A stretch of 64,000 nt of DNA from Maribacter sp. MMG018 (GCF_018100785.1 NZ_JAGJEC010000001.1:1364001-1428000), one strand, 5' to 3'; counted from the first letter of the stretch, positions 1 through 8,917 are shown. A program made the numbers and translations. Notes: generated by a model not told the origin, from the letters alone.

Positions 1-1097
1 CTGCGGAGGCCAGCGGAACAATAACCCTAAAGGCAGAGGTAGGCGATGCTGTTGAGGTAGGTGCCGTGGTGTGTCTGATAGATACTGGTGCCGCAAAACC
101 AGAAGGGGCTTCTTCAGATGCGGATAAAGCTTCTGCCGATAGTGCTAAAAAGGAAGAGGTAAAAGAAGAAGTAAAAGCTGAAAAAGAGCCTCAGGCTTCT
201 CAAACAAAAGAAACATATGCAACAGGTGCCGCGTCACCTGCCGCAAAAAAAATATTGGCAGAAAAAGGTATCGACGCTTCCAGTATATCAGGTACGGGAA
301 GGGATGGTAGAATTACCAAGTCAGATGCTATGAACGCTAAACCTTCTATGGGGTCTCCGGTGACCGGAGGTAATAGAGGTGAGAAGAGGTCTAAGCTTTC
401 TATGTTAAGAAGAAAGGTTGCCGAACGTTTGGTTTCCGCAAAAAATGAAACGGCCATGTTGACCACTTTTAATGAAGTGGATATGAGTGCTATATTCGAA
501 TTAAGAAATCAATATAAAGAAGATTTTAAATTGAGACACGGGGTTAGCCTTGGTTTTATGTCCTTCTTTACCCGTGCGGTTGTACGTGCTCTGGAAATGT
601 ATCCGGCAGTAAACTCAATGATAGACGGTAAAGAAATGATTTCATATGATTTCTGTGATATTAGTATTGCCGTTTCCGGACCTAAAGGTCTGATGGTGCC
701 CGTAATTAGAAATGCCGAAAACTTAAGTTTCAGGGGCATCGAGGCAGAGGTGAAAAGATTGGCGATAAGAGCACGCGAAGGGGAGATTACAGTAGATGAG
801 ATGACCGGAGGAACGTTTACCATTACCAATGGTGGTGTGTTCGGATCTATGTTGTCCACACCTATTATAAATCCACCACAAAGTGCCATACTGGGTATGC
901 ATAATATTGTAGAAAGACCGGTAGCCAGAGATGGGGCCATTGCAATAGCGCCTATTATGTATGTTGCCTTGTCTTATGACCATAGAATAATTGATGGTAA
1001 AGAATCTGTTGGATTTTTGGTAGCCGTAAAAGAGGCTCTCGAAAATCCTGTTGAGCTATTAATGGACAACGACGTAAAAAGAGCGTTGGAGATGTAG
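1..1097 (+). CDS. odhB: 2-oxoglutarate dehydrogenase E2 (dihydrolipoyl succinyltransferase), 5' truncated by window edge
   Basis: The reading frame is open from base 3, so the gene starts outside the window. The first ~26 visible residues are the end of a lipoyl domain. A Glu/Lys/Ala-rich hinge follows, then an E3-binding domain (motif [13 protein letters not shown], near base 230) and a CoA-acyltransferase catalytic domain ending with the active-site HRIIDG motif (His codon 981-983, Asp codon 993-995). The enzyme transfers succinyl from lipoyl-lysine to CoA in the TCA-cycle 2-oxoglutarate dehydrogenase complex in the cytoplasm. The C-terminal ending ([14 protein letters not shown]) resembles flavobacterial OdhB rather than pyruvate or branched-chain E2, but that distinction is from memory. 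The methionine at base 66 lies inside the lipoyl domain and is not a start. A strong hairpin terminator follows. Confidence 0.9.
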   Translation, partial: AEASGTITLKAEVGDAVEVGAVVCLIDTGAAKPEGASSDADKASADSAKKEEVKEEVKAEKEPQASQTKETYATGAASPAAKKILAEKGIDASSISGTGRDGRITKSDAMNAKPSMGSPVTGGNRGEKRSKLSMLRRKVAERLVSAKNETAMLTTFNEVDMSAIFELRNQYKEDFKLRHGVSLGFMSFFTRAVVRALEMYPAVNSMIDGKEMISYDFCDISIAVSGPKGLMVPVIRNAENLSFRGIEAEVKRLAIRAREGEITVDEMTGGTFTITNGGVFGSMLSTPIINPPQSAILGMHNIVERPVARDGAIAIAPIMYVALSYDHRIIDGKESVGFLVAVKEALENPVELLMDNDVKRALEM

Positions 1098-1125
1098 CAA
1101 ATAGGTTATTATAGCATATAAGAAT

Positions 1126-1160
1126 AAAGAAGCGCCGGATTTTTCCGGTGCTTCTTTATT
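1126..1160. terminator. Bidirectional intrinsic terminator between odhB and the aspartyl protease
   Basis: A 13-bp stem (1126-1138 with 1145-1157, one G-T pair) closes a 6-nt loop and is flanked by A and T runs on both sides. The genes converge here, so it can serve both. Confidence 0.8.
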
Positions 1161-1170
1161 TTAGATAGGA

Positions 1171-1614
1171 TTATTTCGCCTTTAGATATAGTTTTTTCTT
1201 GTTGTAATCTATGATGGCCTTGGCTTTTTTAAGGATGTCGGCGCCTATAATACCGTCTACCGGATGTGCGTTGTGTGCTGTAAGGGCCGTATTTACGTGA
1301 ATTAGGTCAAAGAGTACGATTTTAAGTTTTTTGTTCGTCCATTTTCCTATCTCAATGTGGTTTTTGCTAGAGGTAGAAGTTTCCATGTCTGTGGCACCTG
1401 CTCCCGCCGCCTTAATATCAGAGGTTTTAGAGGTTAATTTAAATTGGTCTATTTTGTCTAGCCCTATACATGTGTTCGAGGCTCCAGTATCCAAAATGAA
1501 CCTGCCCTGTATTCCGTTAATTTTGGCCGTAAGCTCAAAGTGATTGGTAGATGTATATACCAGATCAACGCTGTAATAATTTTTGTTTTTTAAAAACTTC
1601 TTGAGTGATGACAT
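1171..1614 (-). CDS. Retropepsin-like aspartic protease family protein
   Basis: This 147-residue protein has one retroviral-type aspartic protease domain. The catalytic motif is FILDTGASNT (Asp-Thr-Gly followed by Ala-Ser), and a downstream GIIGADIL segment matches the conserved hydrophobic-Gly flap-support element. Single-domain enzymes of this family act as dimers, with one catalytic Asp per subunit. There is no signal peptide or lipobox at the N-terminus, so a cytoplasmic location is likely, unlike the exported members common in Bacteroidota. The substrate is unknown. It is transcribed divergently from tatD and convergently with odhB, apparently as a single gene. Confidence 0.75.
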   Translation of the reverse strand: MSSLKKFLKNKNYYSVDLVYTSTNHFELTAKINGIQGRFILDTGASNTCIGLDKIDQFKLTSKTSDIKAAGAGATDMETSTSSKNHIEIGKWTNKKLKIVLFDLIHVNTALTAHNAHPVDGIIGADILKKAKAIIDYNKKKLYLKAK

Positions 1615-1684
1615 ATATCAATGTTAATCGATAATCCCATTTTTGTAGGATTAAATTTGAATTAGAGACTATGGTAATAAAAAT

Positions 1685-1704
1685 CAAAGATAAGCCTATT
1701 TTTG
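1685..1704. promoter_or_regulatory. Back-to-back -7 elements for the protease (-) and tatD (+)
   Basis: TATCTTTG on the minus strand (1685-1692) points to the protease. TATTTTTG on the plus strand (1697-1704) ends 4 nt before the tatD ATG, implying a leaderless or nearly leaderless transcript. Both match the Bacteroidota -7 consensus TAnnTTTG. No good -33 box is visible for either, so support is partial. Confidence 0.4.
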
Positions 1705-1708
1705 TCCT

Positions 1709-2476
1709 ATGAACATTACAGATACCCATACACATTTATATAGTGAGGCTTTTGATGAGGACAGAAGTCAGGTTGTAGAAAGGGCGATTGCCCAAGGTGT
1801 AAAAAGATTCTTTATTCCGGCGATAGATTCAACCTATACGGACGGTATGCTGAAGTTGGAAAGTGCATATCCGGAAAATGTTTTTTTGATGACCGGCTTG
1901 CATCCGACACATGTAAAGGCCGATTATGAACAAGAATTAGAGCATGTAAGGGATTTATTGGCCCAACGTAAATTTTATGCGATAGGGGAAATTGGAATAG
2001 ATCTATATTGGGACAAGACCTTTTTGATTCAACAACAAGAAGCTTTTAAAAAGCAGATCCATTTGGCAAAGGAGCATCAACTACCTATAGTTATACACTG
2101 TAGAGACGCCTTTGATGAGGTTTTTGAAATTTTAGAAGAAGAGAAAGGGGAAGATTTGAGAGGTATTTTTCATTGTTTCACCGGTACTTTTGAACAAGCG
2201 AAAAAAGCGATTTCATATAATATGAAACTGGGTATCGGCGGAGTGGTTACTTTTAAGAACGGAAAAATAGACACCTTTTTAAATCAGATATCCCTAGATC
2301 ATATTGTTCTTGAGACAGATTCGCCTTATCTGGCTCCCGTTCCTTACCGGGGCAAGCGCAACGAAAGCTCATACATTGTAAATGTTTTGAATAAGGTAGC
2401 TGCGATTTATGAAAAAGAAGCGGATGAAGTGGCTCAAATTACTACTAGAAATTCGGAAGAGGTTTTTGGTGTATAG
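1709..2476 (+). CDS. tatD: TatD family metal-dependent deoxyribonuclease/hydrolase
   Basis: The 255-residue protein is the usual TatD length. Metal-binding motifs of the TIM-barrel hydrolase are visible: THTH (His7, His9), GEIGID with its Glu, VIHCRDAF, FHCFTG and the C-terminal ETDSPYLAPVPYRG signature. Family members are cytoplasmic Mg-dependent 3'-5' DNases linked to DNA repair and turnover; whether this one acts on DNA, RNA or damaged D-amino-acyl conjugates is not decided by the sequence. The ATG lies just after a candidate -7 box. ansA follows 29 bp downstream on the same strand, so the two are probably co-transcribed. Confidence 0.9.
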   Translation: MNITDTHTHLYSEAFDEDRSQVVERAIAQGVKRFFIPAIDSTYTDGMLKLESAYPENVFLMTGLHPTHVKADYEQELEHVRDLLAQRKFYAIGEIGIDLYWDKTFLIQQQEAFKKQIHLAKEHQLPIVIHCRDAFDEVFEILEEEKGEDLRGIFHCFTGTFEQAKKAISYNMKLGIGGVVTFKNGKIDTFLNQISLDHIVLETDSPYLAPVPYRGKRNESSYIVNVLNKVAAIYEKEADEVAQITTRNSEEVFGV

Positions 2477-2505
2477 GTGTATAATAGTTTGGTAAAATAA
2501 TAACT

Positions 2506-3528
2506 GTGGAAAGAAGAATACTATTAGTGTATACTGGGGGTACCATTGGTATGGTAAAGGATTATGGGTCCGGGGCCCTTAAAGCTTTTGATTTTAAAAA
2601 ACTCTTAAAGCATATTCCAGAATTAAATCAATTGGATTGTTCTATTGATACCGTCTCTTTTGATGAGCCTATAGATTCTTCCGATATGACACCGGCCCAA
2701 TGGGTGAAAATAGCTACTATTATAGAAGGCAATTATGATGCTTATGACGGTTTTGTGGTATTGCATGGTAGTGATACAATGAGTTACACGGCCTCTGCGC
2801 TAAGTTTTTTGCTTGAAAATTTAGGTAAACCCGTTATTTTGACCGGTTCGCAGTTGCCTATCGGTGATTTGCGTACAGATGCCAAAGAAAATCTGATAAC
2901 ATCGATCCAAATTGCCGCACTTCATAAAAAAGGAGTTCCAGTTATTAGGGAGGTAGGGCTGTATTTCGAGTATAAATTGTATCGAGGTAACAGAACCACC
3001 AAGATAAATGCCGAGAACTTTCAGGCATTTGCTTCACTGAATTACCCTTTTTTGATCGAATCTGGGGTGCATCTTAATGTGTACGAAGAATATTTGCTTC
3101 CTTATAAAAAGAATAAAAAATTAATTGTCCATAAAAAAATGGACGAGAATGTGGCCGTTTTAAAACTTTTTCCGGGAATAACCCAGTCTTTATTGGAAAG
3201 TGTGTTGCATAGTAAAGGCTTAAAAGCTTTGATTCTTGAAACATATGGTTCTGGGAACGCCTCTACGGAAACATGGTTTTTAAAAAGTCTTAAAAAAATT
3301 ATAAATCAGGGTTTACATGTAATTAATGTAACTCAGTGTTCTGGAGGTAGTGTGATGATGGGGCAGTACGAAACAAGCTCCGCATTAAAGAAGATGCAAG
3401 TCATTAACGGTAAGGATATTACCACTGAGGCCGCCATTTCAAAAGCAATGTACATGTTGGGGAGCGGAGTGTCACAGAAACACTTTAAAACGGTTTTTGA
3501 AACTTCTTTGCGTGGGGAAATGCGCTAA
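2506..3528 (+). CDS. ansA: Type I (cytoplasmic) L-asparaginase
   Basis: 340 residues with a GTG start. This hydrolyses L-asparagine to aspartate and ammonia. The N-terminal YTGGTIGM motif carries the nucleophilic Thr13. The second catalytic motif reads LHGSDTM (residues 86-92), so the Thr of the usual Thr-Asp pair is Ser89 here, a conservative change. ILTGSQLP and the DAKEN lysine are present. There is no signal peptide, which fits the cytoplasmic AnsA type rather than periplasmic AnsB. It sits 29 bp behind tatD. A distinct, exported glycosylasparaginase is encoded at 31469-32470. Confidence 0.9.
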   Translation: MERRILLVYTGGTIGMVKDYGSGALKAFDFKKLLKHIPELNQLDCSIDTVSFDEPIDSSDMTPAQWVKIATIIEGNYDAYDGFVVLHGSDTMSYTASALSFLLENLGKPVILTGSQLPIGDLRTDAKENLITSIQIAALHKKGVPVIREVGLYFEYKLYRGNRTTKINAENFQAFASLNYPFLIESGVHLNVYEEYLLPYKKNKKLIVHKKMDENVAVLKLFPGITQSLLESVLHSKGLKALILETYGSGNASTETWFLKSLKKIINQGLHVINVTQCSGGSVMMGQYETSSALKKMQVINGKDITTEAAISKAMYMLGSGVSQKHFKTVFETSLRGEMR

Positions 3529-3597
3529 AATTAACCAGTATAATTTTATTGTGTAATATTTTTTTTGTTATTTGGTCCACCCTAAAAAGGTTCAACT

Positions 3598-3685
3598 AGA
3601 GAGGTGGCCGAGTGGTCGAAGGCGCACGCCTGGAAAGTGTGTATACACCAAAAGTGTATCGAGGGTTCGAATCCCTTCCTCTCTG
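3598..3685 (+). tRNA. tRNA-Ser (anticodon GGA)
   Basis: The acceptor stem is 7 bp (3598-3604 with 3678-3684), with G3685 as discriminator. The D-arm has GCCGAGTGG, the anticodon loop CTGGAAA gives GGA (reads UCC/UCU), a long variable arm pairs around TACAC/GTGTA as expected for a class II tRNA, and the T-loop is TTCGAAT. CCA is not encoded. Confidence 0.95.
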
Positions 3686-3686
3686 C

Positions 3687-3707
3687 AAGTAAGTTTTACT
3701 TTTTTTA
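3687..3707 (+). terminator. Weak hairpin plus T-run after tRNA-Ser
   Basis: AAGTAA (3687-3692) can pair with TTACTT (3696-3701), followed by seven T. The stem is short and AT-only, so this is a tentative terminator for the tRNA unit. Confidence 0.35.
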
Positions 3708-3762
3708 TATTGTTTTTTTTTTATCTTTAACCCTATTAACTAACTAATTTAAGTTTGAAAAA

Positions 3763-4512
3763 ATGAAAAAATTATTTCCAAGCCTAGCAGTTGCTGGGGC
3801 ATTTGTAGCAGGTACAAATATGGTAAGTGCGAAAGTAGCAGCAGTAGCTTTGCTAGTGCAAGATGCGGCTCCTGAGGCGGAGAAAGGTTTTACACAAGTA
3901 TTAAAAGAGATGTTTATTACAGGTGGTGCCGGATTTATGGGTATCGTTCTTTTGTGTTTAATTCTTGGTCTTGCCGTAGCTATTGAAAGAATCATATTCC
4001 TTAATATGGCTAGCACTAACAGTGCAAAATTAAAACAAAAAGTAGAAGATGCATTGGCTTCCGGTGGTGTTGAGGCTGCAAAAGAGGTGTGTAGAAACAC
4101 TAAAGGTCCTGTTGCTTCTATCTACTATCAAGGTTTGGATAGAGCAGGGGAGAGCATAGAGTCTGCTGAAAAAGCGGTTGTTGCATATGGTGGCGTTCAA
4201 ATGGGTCAGTTAGAGAAAAACGTTTCTTGGTTGTCTTTGTTTATCGCTATTGCACCAATGCTTGGTTTCATGGGTACGGTAATTGGTATGATTCAGGCCT
4301 TCCAGAAGATTGCGGCCGTTGGTAACTTGAGTGCTTCTCTTATTGCAGGCGATATTCAGGTAGCGTTATTGACTACGGTATTCGGTCTTATTACAGCGAT
4401 TATCCTTCAAATTTTCTATAACTATATTATTGCTAAGATAGATAGTATCGTAAACGATATGGAAGATTCTTCGATTACTTTGATCGATATGTTGGTAGAC
4501 CACAAAAAATAA
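3763..4512 (+). CDS. exbB: MotA/TolQ/ExbB family proton channel protein
   Basis: 249 residues. After an N-terminal hydrophobic segment (about 5-30) come three TolQ/ExbB-type membrane helices (about 50-72, 160-185, 200-225). They contain the conserved APMLGFMGTVIGMI and ALLTTVFGLITAI stretches that line the proton pathway. ExbB pentamers surround ExbD in the inner membrane and transmit proton-motive force to TonB, or to Tol/gliding partners. Two exbD-like genes lie downstream in one run, separated by a small membrane-protein gene. It follows tRNA-Ser by 77 bp. Whether it serves TonB, Tol or another system cannot be decided from sequence. Confidence 0.88.
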   Translation: MKKLFPSLAVAGAFVAGTNMVSAKVAAVALLVQDAAPEAEKGFTQVLKEMFITGGAGFMGIVLLCLILGLAVAIERIIFLNMASTNSAKLKQKVEDALASGGVEAAKEVCRNTKGPVASIYYQGLDRAGESIESAEKAVVAYGGVQMGQLEKNVSWLSLFIAIAPMLGFMGTVIGMIQAFQKIAAVGNLSASLIAGDIQVALLTTVFGLITAIILQIFYNYIIAKIDSIVNDMEDSSITLIDMLVDHKK

Positions 4513-4536
4513 GTATCACCTAAATACCTAAAAATT

Positions 4537-4968
4537 ATGCAAAAAATTATAAAAATAGCATTAATTGCTATAGGTGTGCTAAGTGCTATACTATGGTATA
4601 TGCTACCAAGTTCCGATATGCCAGTTGACGAGGCTGCACAAAGTGGGGCGATGAATACCATGTTTATGATAACTTATTTACTATTGGGAATAGCAGTAGT
4701 GGCAAGTTTGATTTTTACATTAAAGAATTTATTTTCTAACCCACAAGGACTTAAAAAGACCTTGTTCGTTGTTGGTGGATTTTTGTTGGTGGTAGTTATT
4801 TCTTACGTCCTTGCTAGTGGAACTGATGTAGATCCAGAGTACTTGGCAATGTCGGATGAAAGTACTGTGAAGAAAATCGGGATGGGATTAAACGTATTTT
4901 TTATCCTTACGATTATAGCTGTGGCCTCCTTGGTTATACCAGCGATTAAAAATATGTTTAGTAAATAA
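4537..4968 (+). CDS. Conserved-context small membrane protein, unknown function
   Basis: I do not recognise a named domain. The 143 residues contain four predicted membrane helices: about 7-23, 43-66, 76-95 and 117-138. A short acidic, Met/Ser-containing loop lies between the first two. It sits 24 bp after exbB and 14 bp before exbD, inside the energiser operon, which suggests it is an accessory subunit of that inner-membrane complex; this is inference from position only. Confidence 0.7.
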   Translation: MQKIIKIALIAIGVLSAILWYMLPSSDMPVDEAAQSGAMNTMFMITYLLLGIAVVASLIFTLKNLFSNPQGLKKTLFVVGGFLLVVVISYVLASGTDVDPEYLAMSDESTVKKIGMGLNVFFILTIIAVASLVIPAIKNMFSK

Positions 4969-4982
4969 AAAAATAAGTAATT

Positions 4983-5588
4983 ATGGCTAGAAGAGCAGGA
5001 GCACCAGAAGTAAGTGCTGGTTCCATGGCGGATATAGCTTTCCTACTGCTTATCTTTTTCTTGGTAACTACTACCATTGAGACAGATGCAGGTTTGGATC
5101 GTATGCTACCGCCAATTGAGCCGCCCGATACAGATGTTATTATTAAACAGAAAAACATCTTTCAGGTAAATATTAACAAGAACGGTCAGTTGTTGGCCGA
5201 TGATGAGTTAATCGATCTTAAAGATTTGAGGTCAAAGGCAATGGCCTTTTTAGATAACGGTGGAGACGGTACATGTTCTTACTGTCAAGGGGTAAAGAAT
5301 CCTGAATCATCGGATAATCCTACAAAGGCGATTATATCGTTGAAGAACGATAGGGAGACTAAGTATAGTACGTACATAACGGTTCAAAATGAATTGGTTG
5401 GTGCATACAATGATCTTAGGAATAGAGAGGCCCAGAGGTTGTTCGGTAGAAAATTCGTGGACATGGAAGCGGAATATCTTAACCCTGAAACGCCTGATGA
5501 TGTTAAGGAGCAATTAAAGGAAAAGGTGAAGAAGATTCAAGAGTTGTTCCCTCAAAAACTGTCAGAAGCAGAAACCTCTTCCAATTAA
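4983..5588 (+). CDS. exbD: Biopolymer transport protein ExbD/TolR (first copy)
   Basis: 201 residues with one N-terminal membrane helix, MADIAFLLLIFFLVTTT (about 16-32). It carries the conserved Asp of ExbD/TolR that takes part in proton translocation. The periplasmic part is longer than in typical ExbD (about 140 residues). It contains a CSYCQG Cys-x2-Cys pair near residue 100 and a charged C-terminal helix. It forms the core of the ExbB pentamer. It lies 23 bp upstream of a second exbD, which implies an ExbD heterodimer. Confidence 0.88.
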   Translation: MARRAGAPEVSAGSMADIAFLLLIFFLVTTTIETDAGLDRMLPPIEPPDTDVIIKQKNIFQVNINKNGQLLADDELIDLKDLRSKAMAFLDNGGDGTCSYCQGVKNPESSDNPTKAIISLKNDRETKYSTYITVQNELVGAYNDLRNREAQRLFGRKFVDMEAEYLNPETPDDVKEQLKEKVKKIQELFPQKLSEAETSSN

Positions 5589-5611
5589 TAATAAAACATA
5601 AATAAAACACT

Positions 5612-6094
5612 ATGTCAAAATTTGCAAAGAAAAAAGATGGAGAGGTGCCAGCGGTGTCAACTGCCTCACTTCCTGACATTGTATTTATGCTTTTGTTTTT
5701 CTTTATGACGGTTACGGTTATGAAGGATAGTTCCTTAAAAGTAGAGAACGTACTTCCAAACGCCAGTGAAATCAAAAAGCTGGAAAAAAAGGATAGGGTT
5801 ATCTATATTTATGTCGGTAAACCTACCAAAGAATATCAAAAGGTTTTCGGTACGGAGCCTAAGATTCAATTAAACGATAAGTTTGCCAACCCTTCAGAGG
5901 TTGGGGATTATGTGTTAATGGAAAGGGCTAAGAAACCTCAAGAGCTTCAAAACGTTCTTACCACAGCTTTAAAAGTGGATAAGAATGCGAAGATGGGGTT
6001 GATTTCCGATATTAAGGAAGAACTTAGAAAAGTAAATGCATTAAAGGTTAATTATACAACTTACGAAGGAGACGCTTTTAGAAACCTTCAGTAG
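5612..6094 (+). CDS. exbD: Biopolymer transport protein ExbD/TolR (second copy)
   Basis: 160 residues. The single N-terminal helix has the motif SLPDIVFMLLFFFMTVTV (about 18-35), again with the functional Asp. The periplasmic domain differs in sequence and length from the first ExbD, so this is an old paralogue rather than a recent duplication. It is the last gene of the run exbB / membrane protein / exbD / exbD and is followed by a hairpin terminator. Confidence 0.88.
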   Translation: MSKFAKKKDGEVPAVSTASLPDIVFMLLFFFMTVTVMKDSSLKVENVLPNASEIKKLEKKDRVIYIYVGKPTKEYQKVFGTEPKIQLNDKFANPSEVGDYVLMERAKKPQELQNVLTTALKVDKNAKMGLISDIKEELRKVNALKVNYTTYEGDAFRNLQ

Positions 6095-6120
6095 TTAAAA
6101 TTTTTTCAAACTTTTTAAGA

Positions 6121-6149
6121 CGCTTCAAATTTATTTGAAGCGTTTTTTA
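6121..6149 (+). terminator. Intrinsic terminator of the exbB-exbD operon
   Basis: An inverted repeat (6121-6130 with 6133-6142, CGCTTCAAA/TTTGAAGCG) is followed by TTTTTT. The strong GC-containing foot and T-run fit rho-independent termination. Confidence 0.75.
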
Positions 6150-6170
6150 TTTCATTAACTTTACCTGAAT

Positions 6171-6860
6171 ATGAAGGGTGTTTTTTTTATTTTGGTTCTT
6201 TTGTTTTCTTTTTGTGCGCAGGCACAATTAGAAACTTCGGCAGATAGCTTGGCTAACGATAAATATTTTGAGGATCAATTCTATATTGGTGTTTCGTATA
6301 ATTTTGTCAGACATAAACCCGATGATTTTAAACAGAGAAATTTGTCGTATGGCTTACAGGCGGGACTTATTAAAGATATTCCCTTAAACAAGAACAGTAC
6401 AAGGGCCATAGGTATTGGTATGGGTTTGGCATTGAATACCTATTACTCCAATTTAAAGGTTGTAGAGGCTTCAGACGGATTTTCTTATAGTATTGATAGT
6501 GGTAGTTCGGATTTTAAGAGAAGTAAGCTAGAAACACATTTAGTTGAGTTTCCATTAGAGTTTAGATGGCGAAATTCTACGCGTCAAGATTATAAGTTCT
6601 GGAGGGTGTATGCAGGTGTAAAGGCGGCTTATGTAATCGGGGCAAGATCAAAGTTGGTTACTACGGAGTATAGGGATGGTTTTTTTAATACCGATGTGGC
6701 TAAATTTCAATATGGTTTAACATTAAATTTCGGTTACAATACTTTTAACGTGCATGCATATTATGCTCTTAGCGATTTATTTGATAATGCTGCTCAAATA
6801 GATGGTAATCCGATTGGTTTTAGACCTTTGCGCATAGGAATAATATTCTATATTCTATAA
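6171..6860 (+). CDS. PorT-like outer-membrane beta-barrel protein
   Basis: 229 residues with a signal peptide (cleavage after CAQA, about residue 18). The rest alternates polar and aromatic residues, as in a small 8-strand outer-membrane barrel, and the last strand ends in an aromatic/hydrophobic pattern (GIIFYIL). The segment YGLQAGLIKDIPLNKNS is typical of the PorT/outer-membrane-protein family that often follows exbD in Flavobacteriia (from memory). PorT of Porphyromonas is a T9SS protein, but this paralogue's role is unproven. The start is chosen at the signal-peptide Met, 28 bp after the exbD terminator hairpin. Its stop region overlaps the convergent gene by 6 bp. Confidence 0.7.
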   Translation: MKGVFFILVLLFSFCAQAQLETSADSLANDKYFEDQFYIGVSYNFVRHKPDDFKQRNLSYGLQAGLIKDIPLNKNSTRAIGIGMGLALNTYYSNLKVVEASDGFSYSIDSGSSDFKRSKLETHLVEFPLEFRWRNSTRQDYKFWRVYAGVKAAYVIGARSKLVTTEYRDGFFNTDVAKFQYGLTLNFGYNTFNVHAYYALSDLFDNAAQIDGNPIGFRPLRIGIIFYIL

Positions 6861-7460
6861 CCAAAATCTCACGGTTAAAAGTTGGGATAGCAAACCTATC
6901 AACAGGCCTATGATCACTTCGGGTCTTGTGTGTGCCTTTAAATATAGTCTCGACGATGCTACCAAGCCCATTATTAAGGCAAAAAGACTAATTCCTATCA
7001 GTAAGTTTATTTCAAAGTGAACGCTCAAGTTTATTAGGTACATAAACAGGCTGCTTACCCCAATTAAATGTAAGCTTGTTTTAAAATTGAAAAAAAGCAA
7101 AATTAGACCGGCAAAGGCAGCACCGGTGAGTCCCACAAAGAAGAAATAAAGTTCTGCAATGTAATTGTTTGGAATTACCTTTAAGAGAACGAGCAATAAT
7201 AGGGTTATGTATGTGTATATAGGATATTTTCTTTCTCGTATGGATGAAAAAAATATTGATTTTACTACTCCTAGATTTCTTAGTATCAGATAAGATACAA
7301 TGGGTATGATTATCGTTAGAATGAAGATGGGCAATATATTGCCACTTTGAGCCTCTAATGGAGTATACTTCGGTGTACATAGGAAGTAGGCTACTGTTCC
7401 GTATACTGGAATTAAAATAGGGTGGAAGATATACGAGATGACATTGAAAAAAAGCTTCAT
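6855..7460 (-). CDS. Multi-pass inner-membrane protein, PAP2-like
   Basis: 201 residues with six hydrophobic helices. The C-terminal part carries SRLYLKAHTRPE, resembling the last phosphatase motif (Ser-Arg-x5-His) of PAP2 lipid phosphatases. The usual first PAP2 motif (KxxxxxxRP) is not clear, so enzyme activity is uncertain. The ATG overlaps the rpoN stop as TAATG, so its translation is probably coupled to rpoN. It is the last gene of an asnS-rpoN unit. Confidence 0.6.
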   Translation of the reverse strand: MKLFFNVISYIFHPILIPVYGTVAYFLCTPKYTPLEAQSGNILPIFILTIIIPIVSYLILRNLGVVKSIFFSSIRERKYPIYTYITLLLLVLLKVIPNNYIAELYFFFVGLTGAAFAGLILLFFNFKTSLHLIGVSSLFMYLINLSVHFEINLLIGISLFALIMGLVASSRLYLKAHTRPEVIIGLLIGLLSQLLTVRFWL

Positions 7461-8917
7461 TAAATCTGTTTTCTCAATCTTGCGACCGGTATACCTAACT
7501 GTTCTCTGTATTTGGCAACCGTACGGCGTGCGATCGGATAGCCCTTTTCTTTTAAAATAGCGGCTAATTTATCGTCTGTCAAAGGTTTTCGTTTTTCTTC
7601 TTCGGCGATAACGGTTTCCAGTATTTTCTTTATCTCTTTGGTGGAAACATCTTCTCCCTGTTCATTTTTCATGGATTCAGAGAAGTAATCCTTGATCAAC
7701 TTCGTGCCATAGGGTGTATCTACATATTTGCTGTTGGCTACCCTGGATACGGTAGAGACATCCATATTTATTTGATCTGCGATATCTTTTAGGATCATGG
7801 GCCTGAGATTGCGTTCATCGCCGGTTAAAAAATATTCCTTTTGATATTGCATTATGGCGTTCATGGTAATATAAAGCGTTTGTTGTCTTTGTCTAATGGC
7901 ATCTATGAACCATTTGGCTGCATCCAACTTTTGCTTTATAAAAAGAACAGTGTCTTTCTGTGATTTTGATTTATCTTTCGATTCTTTGTAGCCTTTGAGC
8001 ATATTGCTATACTCTTTTGATACATGAAGCTCTGGTGCATTTCTTCCGTTAAGGCTAAGTTCTAGTTCCCCTTCTACGATTCTAATGGAGAAGTCGGGCA
8101 CTACATGTTCTATAATTCTATTGTTGCCCGAGTAAGAGCCTCCTGGTTTTGGGTTTAATTTTTCTATTTCTGAAATAGCTTCCTTTAACTCCTCTTCGGT
8201 AACATTGTGTTTTTGGATGAGTTTTTTATAGTGCTTTTTAGTAAACTGATCAAAAGATTTTTTTAAAATGGAAATGGCCAGCTCTATAATTGGTGTTAGC
8301 TCTTTTCTTTCCAATTGAATTATTAAGCATTCCTCTAGGGATCTAGCCGCTACCCCGGGCGGGTCAAGACTTTGTACAATAGAAAGTACTCTTTTAATGG
8401 TCTCTTCGTCCGTGTACACGTTTTGCGTAAAAGCAAGATCGTCCAGTATATCGGTAATAGGCCTTCTTATATATCCGCTTTCGTCAACACTTCCCACAAG
8501 AAATTCCGCTATGGCCCACTCGTCATCGTTAAGGTAAACCGTATTTAATTGATTTAGTAAATACTGGTTAAATGTGGTGCCAGCTGCGTACGGAACACTT
8601 TTTTCATCATCGTCAGAACTGTAATTGTTCGCTTGTGTTCTGTAATCGGGTACTTCATCGTCACTTAGATAATCGTCAATGTTTATGTCTTCAGCAGCTA
8701 TAGTTTCACTATCCGACTCGTTATCGTAAAGATCCTCGAACTCGTCGTTCGTGTTATCCAAATCCTCTTTGCCGCTTTCTAGGGCAGGGTTTTCCTCCAA
8801 TTCTTGTTTTAAACGTTGTTCAAAAGCTTGTGTAGGCAATTGAATCAACTTCATCAACTGAATTTGTTGTGGAGAGAGTTTTTGAGATAATTTAAACTGT
8901 AGGTGCTGTTTTAACAT
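7460..8917 (-). CDS. rpoN: RNA polymerase sigma-54 factor
   Basis: 485 residues. Region I is Gln/Leu-rich (QQIQLMKLIQLP, residues about 18-29), followed by an acidic region II (about 50-110). The core-binding and helix-turn-helix regions then lead to the diagnostic RpoN box ARRTVAKYRE (about 463-472) near the C-terminus. Sigma-54 recognises -24/-12 promoters and needs AAA+ activators; none is encoded in this window. The start is 38 bp downstream of asnS on the same strand, implying one transcript. Confidence 0.95.
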   Translation of the reverse strand: MLKQHLQFKLSQKLSPQQIQLMKLIQLPTQAFEQRLKQELEENPALESGKEDLDNTNDEFEDLYDNESDSETIAAEDINIDDYLSDDEVPDYRTQANNYSSDDDEKSVPYAAGTTFNQYLLNQLNTVYLNDDEWAIAEFLVGSVDESGYIRRPITDILDDLAFTQNVYTDEETIKRVLSIVQSLDPPGVAARSLEECLIIQLERKELTPIIELAISILKKSFDQFTKKHYKKLIQKHNVTEEELKEAISEIEKLNPKPGGSYSGNNRIIEHVVPDFSIRIVEGELELSLNGRNAPELHVSKEYSNMLKGYKESKDKSKSQKDTVLFIKQKLDAAKWFIDAIRQRQQTLYITMNAIMQYQKEYFLTGDERNLRPMILKDIADQINMDVSTVSRVANSKYVDTPYGTKLIKDYFSESMKNEQGEDVSTKEIKKILETVIAEEEKRKPLTDDKLAAILKEKGYPIARRTVAKYREQLGIPVARLRKQI

